Below are positions 24,850 to 36,900 of a stretch of DNA of 64,000 nucleotides, piece after piece. How positions within the stretch are numbered: position 1 is the stretch's first letter; every line of letters starts with the position of its first letter. Below the pieces are notes generated by a model. That model did not search any database and was not told the DNA's origin. It saw nothing but the letters and a program-made list of their open reading frames with translations. The stretch is from assembly GCA_009746045.1 (NCBI GenBank), contig RPFO01002267.1:20001-84000 (forward strand), in the 5' to 3' direction. Source of the stretch: Mesostigma viride (Eukaryota; Streptophyta; Mesostigmatophyceae; Mesostigmatales; Mesostigmataceae). A program made the position numbers and the translations under genes.

Positions 24850-27710
24850 GCTGAGCTACCGGTACTGAAGACCCCTGACCCGGCGGTGCGGGAGCTTCTG
24901 CTGGCATTCTGCAACCGTGTCCTGCTCTCTGATGAGCCCCCGCCTGCTGAGTGTATGGCAGACGGCCATGATTCCGAGTCATGCTGTATACAAGAAGGGC
25001 TCTGCTGCTGCCCCCGGTAACTGCCGGGGCCAGCCTGCAGTGTCTGCCTCCAGTCAGCGCCGCCGCTGAAGGTCTTCATGCGCATGATGCTGCACAGGCT
25101 CCGCGCCGTGCTGGACCCGCACCTGCCGGGTGAGTCCCAGATGGGCTTCCGTTGTGGTCGTAACACTGTCATGGCTGTATATTTGTGGCGCGCCGGCGGC
25201 CGGTTGATGGAGGATCGAGGTGCGTCGCATTTGCCCTGATGGTTTTCCGCTGGTCTTCATTAATGTTCACTATTAATTAATTAAACTGTTGCTCGATCCC
25301 GTTGGGGAGTCACGGAGCACCAAAGTGCTTCCCTGTGTGTGCACAACAGGAAGAAAGGGCAGAGACCCCCGCTTTCTCCTTCATGCCACAAATGCATGCC
25401 ACAGCTGCAATCGGACTCGGTAAACGATCTGGCAAGGTCTGAGGGTGCAATATTAAGACCCATATGTCGGTGAGCATATCATAATTAACAAGGAGAGTGG
25501 GCAAGTAATCTGAGCATAGCCAGGACGTAGCATGGCAGCCTGTACAAGGACTATACTATAAGCTAAGGCTATGGCTGGTTGTGTACCGTGTGTTAGCGGT
25601 GCACCGGTGACTAGGTGTGGTGGCACAGCTATAGGCATGCAAACATTCTAAGCATGGTGCCATGGCGGCAGTGACTAGGTACTGCAATGGATACAAGCTA
25701 GGGCTACTAATAGCTTTTCTAGCCTGCAGGGGGCGTCCACATCTTGTGGTTGATCATCAGGTCCCCGCCCCTCCAGTACACCTTGGGCTTCTGGGGGTCC
25801 TGCTTGTGGCGGATCGAGGTATAATCCGGCCACATGCAGCTATAGGCCGCGTCGCTGCTGCTGCTTCGAGCGGGGGTCACCAGGTCGTCGTCCAGCGTTC
25901 AGGTGAGGTCGTACAACCTCTTGCGACAAGAAAGACCCGCTGCTTGTCCTCACGGAAGGGGAAGGAGAGCAGGACGGGTGGGGGAGCCGCCTTGTCCCGT
26001 GAGTGGGGAAGGCGGTGGCACCCACGCAGTTCTAACTTACCCGTACCGGCTACCAGGCCCATGAGGGTAAGGAGCTGGTGACTCCTTGAGCTCGTCGGCA
26101 AGAGTGGTTGATGTCTCACCTGGCTTCTGGGGGAAACGACGCAGCACCACCCGGCAGTCGCGGCGGGCGCGGTCGGTGGCCTCCCGTTGTTGCATGTGCA
26201 TGCCTGGCGAAGGCCTTTGAAGTTTGAACAAGCTCCTGGAGTTTCGTAGCGATGGCGTCGGTGGTGGAGGCGGTCGATCGCTGTTGGCCGCAGCACTCAG
26301 CAGGTCCGCATAGGAGAGGGGCGGGACTGTCGCCAGCTAGCATCCTTCCGGGGTGGCTGGGATGCGATGGTGGCCGTCTGCTCCGCTATCTTTGGGACCT
26401 GTGAGGCCAGGGCCTCGGCGTGGGCTTGTTGACTATATCAAGGCTTTCGACAGTGACGGTCCTCTGGGAGGCTCTTTGAGCCATCCTATACTGATCCTAG
26501 CTCTGGATCGTGTGCCCCCAGCGTTTATTGCTGCCATTCGCCGGCTGCATGTATGATATGAGGGCTAGCTCACAGGCAGTAGTGCGGACTGCGGAAGGCA
26601 CCATGCTCCCCACCATTCCCCCTTCACTACCACGGGGTGTGGCAAGGTTGTGTCCTGTCCCGATACCTGTAATTCATTATTGTCGTGGTTCACGTCACGC
26701 GCCAGGCACGTGCACGCTTTACTGCTCTCAAGGGCGGGTTCGAGCCCGGCTTGGACATCCTTCGATCGCGAATATTGCGGCGGTGGCCCTGGCTACCGCC
26801 TCGGTCTATCCTGATTTATGCGGATGATACCACCCTCATCGAGCGCGCCGAGCACATTCAGACCTGCATGGCTGGACTGTCTGGGCTTGGAGGCGCGGGC
26901 GGTGGGCCGGGTTGGAGATTAGTGTCAAAACTGAGAGGCGATGGTGGTTGCATGGGGCTACCATGCAGCAGTCGCGGCTGCCGCTGCCGCGGCTGCTAGA
27001 CGGGACGGAGGTCCCGTTCCGTGATCGACGCTTCAAACTGCATGCTGGGGAGCATGCTCCCCGACACCGCCGACGATGTGGACATCCGCATCGGCCGGGC
27101 CTGGGCTAGGCACCGTTCGCTCAGAACCTACTCCGGCACTCGAAGGCACTGGGCGAGCACCGCAAGCGAATGCTCTTCAATTAGGTCCTGGTCCTCACGG
27201 TGCTCACCTATGGCGCCGAGGCATGGACGCTCACGGACACGCCGGCCGCCCGGCTGGACGGCACGGTTTACAGGATGCTTTGACAGGTCCTGAATGTAGG
27301 GTTTTCCACACATTGGTCGTAAGAGGGCTGTGTATCAGGGCATGCCTCGCATTTCGGACGAGATTAGGCAGCGTAGGATAGCATTCGTAGTACATCTTGC
27401 TCGCACCAGTCAGGTAGACACTGCCCTTGGTCTGCATGGCCGGCCCCCAGCGGCTTGGCCAACCAGGGCGGCATATCCTGACCTGGCCTGGCCCCAAGGA
27501 CATTCCTAAAAAGATGGGTAAGCATGCCAGGACCTACCCACAGCAGCTGCTGGCCGACCTAGTGGTCCCAGCTACGTTTGAACACCGCATTCACTCCCTC
27601 TCTCTTGCTTGGACTGCTATGCAGAACAAAACGAGGTGGCAGAAGATTGTCCAGGCCCGTGAGCCCCTGTGGCAAGACCCCCCCCCCCAAGAGGAAGGGG
27701 CGCTTTGCTG
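24850..27710 (+). pseudogene. Decayed LINE B reverse transcriptase
   Basis: RT blocks are recognisable in several frames: LLLAFCNRVLLSDEPPPAE at ~24893, DYIKAFD at ~26431, IYADDTTLIERAEHIQTC at ~26814, TEVPFRDR at ~27004, and the C-terminal GQPGRHILTWPGPKDIPKK at ~27460. Frames change many times and stops are present, so the copy is inactive. It is interrupted by the retroposon at 25274-26427. Confidence 0.75.
25274..26427 (-). mobile_element. ORF1-only retroposon, copy 4, inside LINE B
   Basis: Flanked by GTTCACTAT (25265-25273) and GTTGACTAT (26428-26436), a 9-bp target duplication with one mismatch. From the 5' side it holds a decayed ORF1 (LTLMGLVAGTGKLELRGCHR, then LPHSRDKAAPPPVLLSF), a stop near 25722, and the ~430-bp 3' UTR with a TTAATTAA tail. 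There is no RT between ORF1 and the 3' UTR. Confidence 0.82.
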
Positions 27711-27884
27711 AGTAGAGTAGTTAGGGTTAAATTCTAGATTAGATTAGCTATAATAAGAGTAAGATTATAGTTCGGTTTAATTCGCGGCTTCGCCCACCTC
27801 CATCCATCCCGCAACCTTGGGAATGCATGTGCTACATGATATACCAACGGAGTCACGTACATTATTATTTAATTTAATTTAATT

Positions 27885-28293
27885 CATGAGCCATACACGG
27901 CGTATAGTTACCAAACAGCAATGGAATTTTACATACCCCTGATGATATCGTGTGCATGCTTTATTGCTGTAGCTCGATCAGTTGTTAATTAGCGCCACTT
28001 GCGCTCATGTGTCGCGATCAGCCATGACTTACATCTATAGGGACCATATGCACACCTCACCTTTGTACAGCATCTGCTAAATTTGTGTCAATCAGCCTAG
28101 AGACTTCTTGCTGTATTGCATCGATATAACACATGGGCCTGGCTAGCTGCACAGTGCATATATTATGATGCAGAGCTATATAGAGTCCTTCTTCATGTGA
28201 TCGAGAGAATTCTAGGTAGTGCGCGAGCTACATGGATCAGCCGGCCATGTATGGGCGGCCTTCCTCCATGCAATTCTCGATTATATATCCAGC
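27885..28293. other. Stretch without recognised features
   Basis: AT-rich sequence between two LINE copies, with no ORF or repeat of note. Confidence 0.5.
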
Positions 28294-28304
28294 TTACATA
28301 GAGG

Positions 28305-28549
28305 TGCTATGCAGAACAAGAAGAAGAAGTGGAATACGATTGTCCAGGCTCATACGCCAGCCCCTGTGGGCAAGCCCCCTCCCCCCAAGAGGAAGGGACG
28401 CTTTGCTGAGTAGAATAGTTAGGGTTTTCTAGATTAGATTAGCTTAGAGTTAGATTAGTTCGGTTTCGCGGCTTTGCCCCCCTCCATCCATCCAGCAAGG
28501 GAATTTGTGCTATACATGATCTCCCGATGGAGTCATGTTATAATTTAAT
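28305..28549 (+). mobile_element. LINE family B, short 3' fragment
   Basis: Starts in the last codons of ORF2 (PPPPKRKGRFAE then stop), followed by the 3' UTR with CATGATCTCCCGATGGAGTC and a short AATTTAA tail. Flanked by TTACATAGAGG at 28294-28304 and 28550-28560, an 11-bp target-site duplication. Confidence 0.9.
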
Positions 28550-28904
28550 TTACATAGAGGAGTTGGCCGGTTGACCGATCGACATAGTTGTCTTACTTCA
28601 TAGAGGAGTTTCAAGACCGGTTTAATATCTCGATCGGTATCGGTACGTGACCCGCGCAGTCTACATCCAATTCCTTTATTAATGTTTTGTTCGTGTGGGA
28701 GACAGTGGAAAGTCAAGGGTACGTGTTATTTTATCACACGCGGCCCAATTGGGGAGCCGCAGAGTGCTCAGAACGATATACTTGTTACAGTCAAGGGCGC
28801 TCTCCCTCAAGGTTCTCGTTGTGTATACATGTGTAGTCCTGAGTCAAAGCCCGAAGGCCTGCTCCTAATTTATCGGTTGATACCCACGCGCATGACACAG
28901 TCTA

Positions 28905-28957
28905 TTTCAAGGAGACAACCAGCGCAGGCCAGACATATCGGGAGAATCCGGACCATG
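28905..28957 (+). repeat. Dispersed ~60-bp block, copy 3
   Basis: Contains CAAGGAGACAACCAGCGCAG and GGGAGAATCCGGACCATG, matching the copies at 6747 and 18655. Confidence 0.7.
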
Positions 28958-29044
28958 ACACAGTCTTTATTCTGATTTGGCACGCCGCAAAGGTGAAAAC
29001 CATTTGCGTTCAGTGCCGGTCCGCGGAAAACGCGATCTGCAAAT

Positions 29045-29148
29045 GAATCCAGGCCGGAATCGAACTGGGGACCTCTCGCACCAATTTTTGCTGACTATAG
29101 GACGGACGTCTCCGGATCCTAAGGCATCGCCAACTGACACCGGCTACA
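29045..29148 (-). repeat. tRNA-derived (SINE-like) sequence, second copy
   Basis: On the minus strand, GTGTCAGTTGGC (box A-like) is followed by GATGCCTTAGGATCCGGAGA and then CCAGTTCGATTCCGGCC (T-arm with box B). It is the same family as 6605-6690. The acceptor and anticodon stems do not fold cleanly by eye. Confidence 0.5.
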
Positions 29149-29262
29149 GTCATCCGCAAAAGTTCTCCTTTCCGGGGAGTGATGCAAGCCTTTCGGATTT
29201 GGTACTAGATAAATCATTCGAGATCAGTCTATATGATTATATGCGAGCTATATATGTTTGCG

Positions 29263-29797
29263 GACCTGCTGCTTGCGGACCTGCTGCGGACAGCGACCGC
29301 CTCCACCACCGACGCCATTGCTACGAAGCTCCAGGAGCTTGAAGACCTCCGCCAGGCCCAGCAACGGGAAGCCACCGACCGCGCCCGCCGCGACTGCCGG
29401 GTGGTGCTACGTCGTTTCCCCTGGGCAGCTTCAACCTCCCTTGCCGACGAGCTTACTGAGGACCAGCTCCTTACCCTCATGGGCCTGGTAGGTGAGGTAG
29501 AACTACGTGGGTGCCACCGCCTTCCCCACTCACGGGATAAGGCGGCTCCCCCACCAGTGCTGCTCACCTTCCCCTCCCGTGGCCGGGACAAGCAGCGGTT
29601 CCTCTCTCGTCGCAAGCGATTGCACGACCTCACCTGGACGCTGGACGACGACCTGACCCCCGCTCAGCAGCAGCAGCGACGCGATCCCTGTGGCCGGAAT
29701 ACCTCCGCCACAAGCAGGACCCCCAGAAGCCCAAGGTGTACTGGAGGGGCGGGGACCTGATGATCAACCACAAGATGTGGACGCCCCCAGCGGGCTA
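29263..29797 (+). pseudogene. ORF1 of ORF1-only retroposon (RRM-like, L1-type)
   Basis: The best-preserved ORF1. It reads TDAIATKLQELEDLRQAQQR (helical, possibly coiled coil), CRVVLRRFPW, then LTEDQLLTLMGLVGEVELRG, LPHSRDKAAPPPVLLTFPSR and KRLHDLTWTLDDDLTPAQQQ. After one base shift near 29690 it ends PKVYWRGGDLMINHKMWTPP. The layout matches L1 ORF1 proteins: coiled coil, RRM-like domain, then a basic C-terminal region. In L1 these proteins coat element RNA as a chaperone. The 5' end is truncated, so the N-terminus is missing. Confidence 0.7.
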
Positions 29798-30220
29798 GAA
29801 TAGCTTGCTTAACCCTAGCTTGTATCCATTGGTAGTCACTGCCGCTATGGCAGCCATGCTTAGAATGTTTGCCTAGCTGTGCCAACTTCCCTAGTCACAT
29901 GCACCGCTAACGCACGGTATACACAACCAGCCATAGCCTTAGCATAGTCCTTGAACAGCCATGCTACGTCCTGGTTATGATCTGATTACTTGCCCACACT
30001 CCTTGTTATGATATGCTCACATGGGTCTTATTGCACCCACAGATTGCCGGATCGTTAGTGTGCGTTTAGCTAGCGCGCCTGAATGCAGCTGTGGCATATG
30101 CCTTATAGGCATGAAGGAGACTGGGGGTCTCTGCCCTTTCTCCTGTTGTGCACACACAGGGATTAATTAAAAGCACTTCGGTGCTCCGTGACTCCCCAAC
30201 GGAAGCACGTGTTTAATTAA

Positions 30221-31938
30221 CTCGTCGTCTGTCCCAACTCAGTCCTCACAGGAGGACTGAGTTGACAATTTTCAACCGCGTGTAGCGACTAGGTGGGGGG
30301 TCCATCCCAAATGTTTTGATGTGGATCTGGGGTGTACTAGATATCATTTTGTTGGCAAAAATACTGCATATGTGAAAACTTGACCCGAACACCTGAAAAT
30401 TACACGGACGTTGGGCGCCCCTCGCGAATTTGCATTTTTCGGGATAAGAACGAGTGGGAAAAATTTAATCAAATCCTGGTGCATGAAGAAAAAATATAGG
30501 CATGTAAACAACATAGTTCTTGAAGCGTGGCAAAAAACTGGGCTCCATTTGGCCACTGCAACTGCCTGAAACAATTAAAAAACTCTCAGTCCTCAGGAGA
30601 GGAATGGGGCTTTTGCTAACTTTGCTAGCATGTAAGTGCGGTCATACTACATCACCGTGGCCACCAACCATCCCAATCAACTCATTTCCCTTCAAGCATT
30701 ACAGGACAACACACTTGCATCATCATACTTCAGGTATATCATACCTTATCATGTAGTGAGAGCCTATGCATGCATGTAGGGAATGGGCTTGGATACCTAC
30801 CAACAAAGGGTTATGTTATAAGTGTCAACCACCAATATAATGGGTAGGTTAAGCATATTTCCATTGTTTCAAACAACAATAGATATGGCTATAACTGTTT
30901 TGCCTTGCCATGATGTGGCCAACATAGTTGCTGGCACATGATGGCAGTGGTTTGTCACCAAGACTTTTCACTCACCCGTAAAAGCTTGAATGCACCCTTG
31001 ACGCAGCCCGTGGCCACACAATCATGCAGTATGAACGTAGCAAAAGAATAACTAACATCTATGAAGGTGTTTAAACCTGCACAGCTCCTAAAACCCTGCA
31101 CAACTACACTGGGTTAAGGCAAATGCCTGCTAACATCATCTGAAAAGGGGGTTTTAGAGAGGGGCAGGCAACGGTCAAGAAAGAGCATCAAGACTTGAAC
31201 CTGACAACGCCTCGCAAGCTTAAACTCATGTACGAACATCAAGGAACGAAGAGGCAACGATTATCCGGCTTTACCTGGCACGGCTGGCGTTACCTTGGCC
31301 CAGGCGGTGCCCGCAAAAGTGGCACTTTGCGGCACATAGACCATGACGTGACAGAATGGTCGAGATCATCAAATCTATACTGTCACTCAATATATTCTAA
31401 TGCAACTCATGTTAACATGTAGAAAGAAACCTATCAGCCATTGAAATTGCGCCGGAAAGCAAGCGCAGTAATCAATTCCGTCGACCTGCCTTATCGCAGT
31501 TTTTTCCAGCAAGAACAGTGCCGACACTGGGTAAATCGCATCCCCGCGAGCTAAAAATTGATTTATATCATCTTTAGGGCATTTTAAATCTATTTACTGA
31601 GTTTGGACGGCTAACTCGTCCGCAAACGTAAACTGCATGCATGGGCGCGAGCCGCCATGGCTAGGTCGTGCATTTCCGGAACTCGCGTTTCACGTGGAAA
31701 AGTACCCTTACCACCTGTACTTTGACCGTACAGTTAGCCGCGCATACCAAATCCAAAAAAATCCCAAAAATATGTCCAAGAAAGATCTTTTCACGTAGTA
31801 TTTGAATAAATTTTGAGAGAATTTTTTTGTCAAACATTCTGACCGGGGCGAATTTTCTACGAAACCCAAAAACTCGGTCCTCTAGAGAGGACTGAGTTCA
31901 ACTCAGTCCTCCGTAGAGGACCAGGGACAGACGACGAG
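30221..31938. mobile_element. TTAA-site DNA element, copy A (1,718 bp)
   Basis: Terminal inverted repeats are CTCGTCGTCTGTCCC, with TTAA on both sides (30217-30220 and 31939-31942). TTAA duplication is the hallmark of piggyBac-type elements, but the terminal bases are unlike the usual ones and there is no transposase ORF. Four hairpins built on GTCCTC/GAGGAC with 4-base loops lie at ~30235, ~30588, ~31877 and ~31904. It is about 80% identical by eye to copy B at 47236-48957. Confidence 0.85.
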
Positions 31939-31960
31939 TTAATTAATTAATATATGTTTG

Positions 31961-32143
31961 ACACAGTGACATGTTCAATAATCTCCTTGCACTATTGTTC
32001 ACACATTGACTCTACTAGACAAGCTGCATGCAGGGGGGGTGCAGAAAACTAAAGTTCCTCCCAATTTTCGTCGTTCAGTACCCCCTCCTGTGTATGTTCA
32101 CATATTTTGCCCTAAATCCTGTCATGGCAGACATAATTAAGAC
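31961..32143. other. Short stretch without features
   Basis: AT-rich flank between two retroposon insertions. It ends at the target duplication of LINE C. Confidence 0.5.
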
Positions 32144-32157
32144 AAAAATTTTCGCGC

Positions 32158-33217
32158 ATGGTCACCGCAACCTTGCGCCTACGTCTTCAGGCCCCTGCGC
32201 GCCGCCGCCCCCGGCCCCGCCCTGACTGGACCTGCTTACGCGCGCCCCGTCCGTGGGCGCAGGGAGAAGTGCATGGTCAGCGGATGAGATACGCCGCGAT
32301 GCAATCAGGTCTGCCTTCGATCGTGGACGCGCAACCTTTGATGTACCTGGACGCAGATCGCGGTGTAGATCTCACGCCACCCCACGAACTGTTCATGCGA
32401 TCGGTGGAGCTTGGCTCTAAGCTTCTCCCCGAGCAACCCCGCGCCCGACCAGCCCCGCTCTACCTGCGCGACGCCCGGGTGGTTGCCGCCCGGCTGGCGC
32501 TAGGGCAGGCCCGCCGCCGCGGGGAGGACCTGTACCCGTACCAGGAACGGCTTACTCAAGCATATACTGCCGCACATGCGGAGGAGGTGGAGACACTTGC
32601 CGCCGAAATCAATCGCCACACGGCCGCCAACCAGCACAAGGCGGCCTGGCGCTCTCTCGACCGTCTCACCGGACGCCGGGAAACGCAACGGGCTGACATC
32701 CCAGGCACCCCCAGTGAACGCCTTGAGATTTGGTTCAGCTCCCAGGCCAAACTATCGGGGGCCCCTGGCCCGCCCCCCCCGCTTGACCCCGCTGCAGCTG
32801 CACGCCCTGCGGCCAGCCGAGGCGGCCCCATTGAGCCCCCGCAGGCGCCCACCAGCGAGACGGACTACCTGGTCCCACCGCTCTCCGGCCCCCTGGTGGA
32901 CGGCCCCCACGACGAGTGGCCGGACTCCCCAGGAATGGGCTGCTGCCATCTCCACCCTCCGCAATGATGCTGCCATGGGAGTGGACAATATTTCGCCGGA
33001 GGTGGTTAAGATGCCTGAGCTTGAGCCTTTCCTCCGGGGTGTTTGCAACCGGATTCTACGAGATGGCCTCCCCCCGCCGACGTATTGGAAGACCGCTGTC
33101 CGGGTCATGCTCTACAAGGGCAAGGCCGGGGTCCGCCGCGGATACCGGCAACTACCGCGGCGTATACCTCCAAAGCTGCGTGCTGAAAGTCTTCATGCGT
33201 CTCCTGCTGAACCGCAT
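32158..33217 (+). pseudogene. LINE C ORF2, N-terminal part (linker and RT fingers)
   Basis: Contains HKAAWRSLDRLTGRRETQ and LEIWFSSQAKLSG, the usual linker between endonuclease and RT. In shifted frames it continues with STLRNDAAMGVDNISPEVVK, RILRDGLPPPTYWKTAVRVM and GNYRGVYLQSCVLKVFMRLL. At least two frame changes are present. No endonuclease domain is present, because the copy is truncated. Confidence 0.8.
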
Positions 33218-33919
33218 TGTAACGACTAAAAATGTTGTGCATGTTTGCAACAGTCTCAGTTTCAACATTGATGTGAAAAGATCTTTATACCTGGGTTGGA
33301 GTCGCGACAGATAACTTCACGTCCAGAGAAGCAATGAAGATGAATCTTCAACAGTTAAGGGAATGAGTCCCCACCCTTGTTAGACACAACAGACAATGTT
33401 ATATCCAAGTCGACTATCTGTTGAAGTTATAGTTGACTTTTAGCGAGGGTTGTTTGGTTGATGAAACAAGGAATCCCTTGAATTACACCATAGCTTCAGC
33501 TTTCTTACACGCACACATGCACGGCCGCCACAAACAGATAAAAGTCATCGTGCACGCAGAGTCGGCTCAACCCTAACCCGAAAGAACCAATCAAAAGTGA
33601 GGATCACTCAAGTAAGATCCTGTCCTCAGAATCCACAACACAACACAAGGCCAGCACTACAGAATCTCCGTGACCTGGAACCAGATCCACCAGGTACGAC
33701 AGTCTTAAAGAGAATCTATGACTGGCTGAACTAAACCATGCAAAGTACCCCACGTGGATCAGGCCACGACCAATGAGGGTAGAACAATAATTCGACAGAT
33801 CTCAGCAGGCCCAATATCATCAGACGTCGAAGCCTCCTAACTATCCAAATAATTGTCCCCAAGAACTCATAATAAGGTCACCAGTAGGAAAACTTTGGAT
33901 GTAACATTTGGTTGTTACA
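33218..33919 (-). repeat. 3' LTR (minus-strand element)
   Basis: 702 bp, nearly identical to 43430-44133. Next to it at 33920-33931 is the polypurine tract (minus strand). Confidence 0.9.
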
Positions 33920-36900
33920 TATCTCCCCCTCAAGACAGGAACTCCCAGTTCCTAGAAGCCAAGAAGAATAAACAACAACCTACACAAGAACAACACAACA
34001 ATAAACAGGAAGTCCACCATCTCTTGGGACAAGCAGATGGGTTTTTACATCCCTGAAGCCAGGGCCTCCTATCTCATAAACATCTAGTCACAGGTGCTTA
34101 AAGAAGACAAGTCACATCCTTATCCACTACAAGCCCAGATAATCACAGCAATACGGGAAGTCATCCCGTCATCATTCTGGAATTCTGGAACTCTGGACTG
34201 GAACATCAGAACTGGAATGGAGCCCCCCCATCATCCATCCTGGAATCCCCCCCCTCACACCACAATCCAAAGCCCCCTTTCCTTCTCAGCCCTGTTCCTC
34301 ACAGGCTATACCAATCCCCATTCAGGCCACCTTGCCATTGGGTCCACACATGGGAAACTGCTCCACCACGTGGGCCAACTCTGGCCAGTTCCTGCTGACC
34401 TGCAGCACCATGCAAGTCTCAGTAGCCCCTGCCACCATCTGGACAGCATAGCGAAGCATGCCCCAGGAGAGGAGCACCACAGACTGACTCGCCGGGTCCA
34501 TCACCCAAGTAGAGGACGTCTTGTGCCTGCTCACCCCTGATCTGTACGCTCACCAGAACTGCAGAAAGGTCTTGACCACAGACCACTTAGCACCTATCAG
34601 GGCACCAGCACCCGTAGTGGCATCAGACGGACCCTAAGTTCCACAGTGTACTTGGGCAACCCGGGATTGCAAAAGAGGTAGAAGTCTCCAAAGGAAAACA
34701 CCTTCTGGCTGAGCTGGAGGAAGAAGGAACCAAATCAAAGTCACCCTTCTGAACTGAAAACTCCAACAGCTCCCTGTAGGAAGCCTCTCCCATACTCATT
34801 GGCTGCAACTGAGTAAATGCCTCCTTCAAGGCCTCAGGTAAGGCTGCTAGCATGTCCGGCCCCTCAGCAGGCCTCATGTCAATCTCAGGTCCTGGTGACA
34901 ATGCATACATCCAATGCAGCAGATGAGCCACAAAAAGGGGAGCCACTCTCATACAGGCTGGTGTGCATACATGAACCACGTGTCTTAATCATACCAGGCA
35001 TCAAGCCCTAGGTGAACAACTCCATATGTCGGGGGTACAACACAGAAGTCACTCTCCATCCTCAGAAGCTCAACCATCCTCAGAAGCTGGTCACCAAAAT
35101 CTGGATGTCATCTCAGCTTAGTCCAACCAAACTCCCACCAGAGTCCATCCCACTCAACTCAGATCCCAGTCGGATTCGATGAGTCCACATGAATCCAGGA
35201 AGGAGTAAACAGGATCAAGGCACCTAAGCCAAACAAGGTGAGGCCACTCCAGGTTCTGGGACACCGCCCTCCCTCAGCTAGAGTCCACGGGTGAAAGACA
35301 AGCCTGACATTCCCAGGGATAACGGGTCATCCACAGGGATCCATGCCATGAATACTGACAGCTCTCACTGCTTGATCAGGGCAGGAAGCATAGTGTCATG
35401 TAGCAAGGCTAACCCTCTATACAGCCAACCCCCCATAATTAACTTGGGCTGCCAGGGTCCAAGGCTCATCAGGTCATAGCAGGCTGGATGGATGCCAAGA
35501 ATGCTCAATCCTAACACAGGGCTGGCATGAGCTTCTGCTGCAGCAAGTCCAAGGCCCGCTGACACCCGGCAGTCCACGCAAACTGGAACGAGGAAACGTC
35601 AACAGCGCCCCAGGTGGAAGTGCAGTCACCAAGAGACAGGAGCAATCCAGCAGGAAGACGTCGCCAACAGGGTCGCCTCATGAAGAGCAAGGTTATCTCA
35701 GAAGTACGCCCATGAGGCCGTGGACAGGGTTGTCTCCAGTGGGTACCCGTCAGCAGGTTGGGGAGATGCAACAAAGCACAGCCAAAATAGCCCACCGATG
35801 GCCAGCGAAACCAGGATACCATCTAGTCAGGGATCTATGAGGAGACCCAGAAAAGATGAACTGAAATCCCAAGGTGTCTCCACGCTATGATCCTCATAGA
35901 TCTCCTCCCCACCAGAACAAAATTTCCCCCCCTCCAGTCGCACCCACAGGAGTAAGAGTGAGGTAAAGCCACATCTCCTTAGTAGCTAGTACTCTCAACC
36001 CATAGCCAGTGGCTTTTTATGAGCCAAGGCACACTATTTCTCCATAAGATGCCTGGGAAACCATCCACAGCCTTGATAGGGATAGCAAAGATCCGTAATG
36101 CCTCACCAGCATTATGAACGGTATGCCCCAACTGGTAAAGCGTAGCACACGCTACCCCATGCAAGGTTTAGACGCAGCCCAATCCCCTGCACGCCCTGCT
36201 CCCCACACAAATCCCCCTCAGCATAACTGGTAAACTGGAGACTACCAGCATGCCTAGTAATTCCACCCTTCTGCTCAGAATAAGCTGTAATAATCCTGGT
36301 ATCAGCTTCCCAAGATTGACAGCATAACCTAGCAGGAACAAACGCCATGGAATACGCATAAGGACAGAGGCCCAGCCAACCATAGAAGGGTGGGGGAGGC
36401 CTGTCTCTCAGCCCACTGACCCACTGGTGGCCTGCAGGGTCTCTCTATAACGGCGTCCTATGCACCTCATGACTAAAGATGGGATGGGCACTACAGCAAA
36501 GTGTCCAAGACGGAGTTGCATACAGGGCAGCTTGAGAGCAAACTGAAAGCAATCACCAATCAGGCAACTGATGTGCTCAAGCTTGGCAGGGCCCCCAGCA
36601 ACAACATCACTCCCCGCAACCATCCAGGTGGCACTACCATGCAAGGTAATGTGGGCATTAGGATCGAAGGAGCCCAAGACAAGGTTGCACAAGTAGGGCA
36701 GCATAAGGGTATGCTGGATGAGGCCATCAGTCATCAAACAGATACACCCTCAGCTTGGCAGGGCCCTAGCAAGTAGACTGAACAATGTCCCCCTAGTCAA
36801 AGCATGGAAGGTAGTATCCATGTTCGTGAACCACGTAGACTGCCAAATGGTATTAATGTCAGTGTACCACGGATACTGATGCATATGAGGCAGGTTGTAA

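Larger units (their letters stand above)
24840..27884 (+). mobile_element. LINE family B, plus-strand copy, interrupted
   Basis: Own sequence is ~24840-25273 and 26437-27884. The first part encodes LLLAFCNRVLLSDEPPPAE and GESQMGFRCGRNTVMA. The second starts at RT block A (DYIKAFD), then IYADDTTLIE and GVSE-like thumb sequence, ending in a 3' UTR with a TTTAA tail near 27884. An ORF1-only retroposon is inserted between them. Sequence upstream to about 24015 may belong to the same copy, but I cannot show it. Confidence 0.75.
29261..31949 (+). mobile_element. ORF1-only retroposon, copy 5, with a TTAA element in its tail
   Basis: Flanked by ATATATGTTTG at 29250-29260 and 31950-31960, an 11-bp target-site duplication. 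It holds ORF1 (29263-29797) followed directly by the 3' UTR (29798-30216). The TTAA-rich tail is split by a 1.7-kb TTAA-site element and resumes at 31939. This is the best copy for seeing that no RT ORF lies between ORF1 and the tail. Confidence 0.88.
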
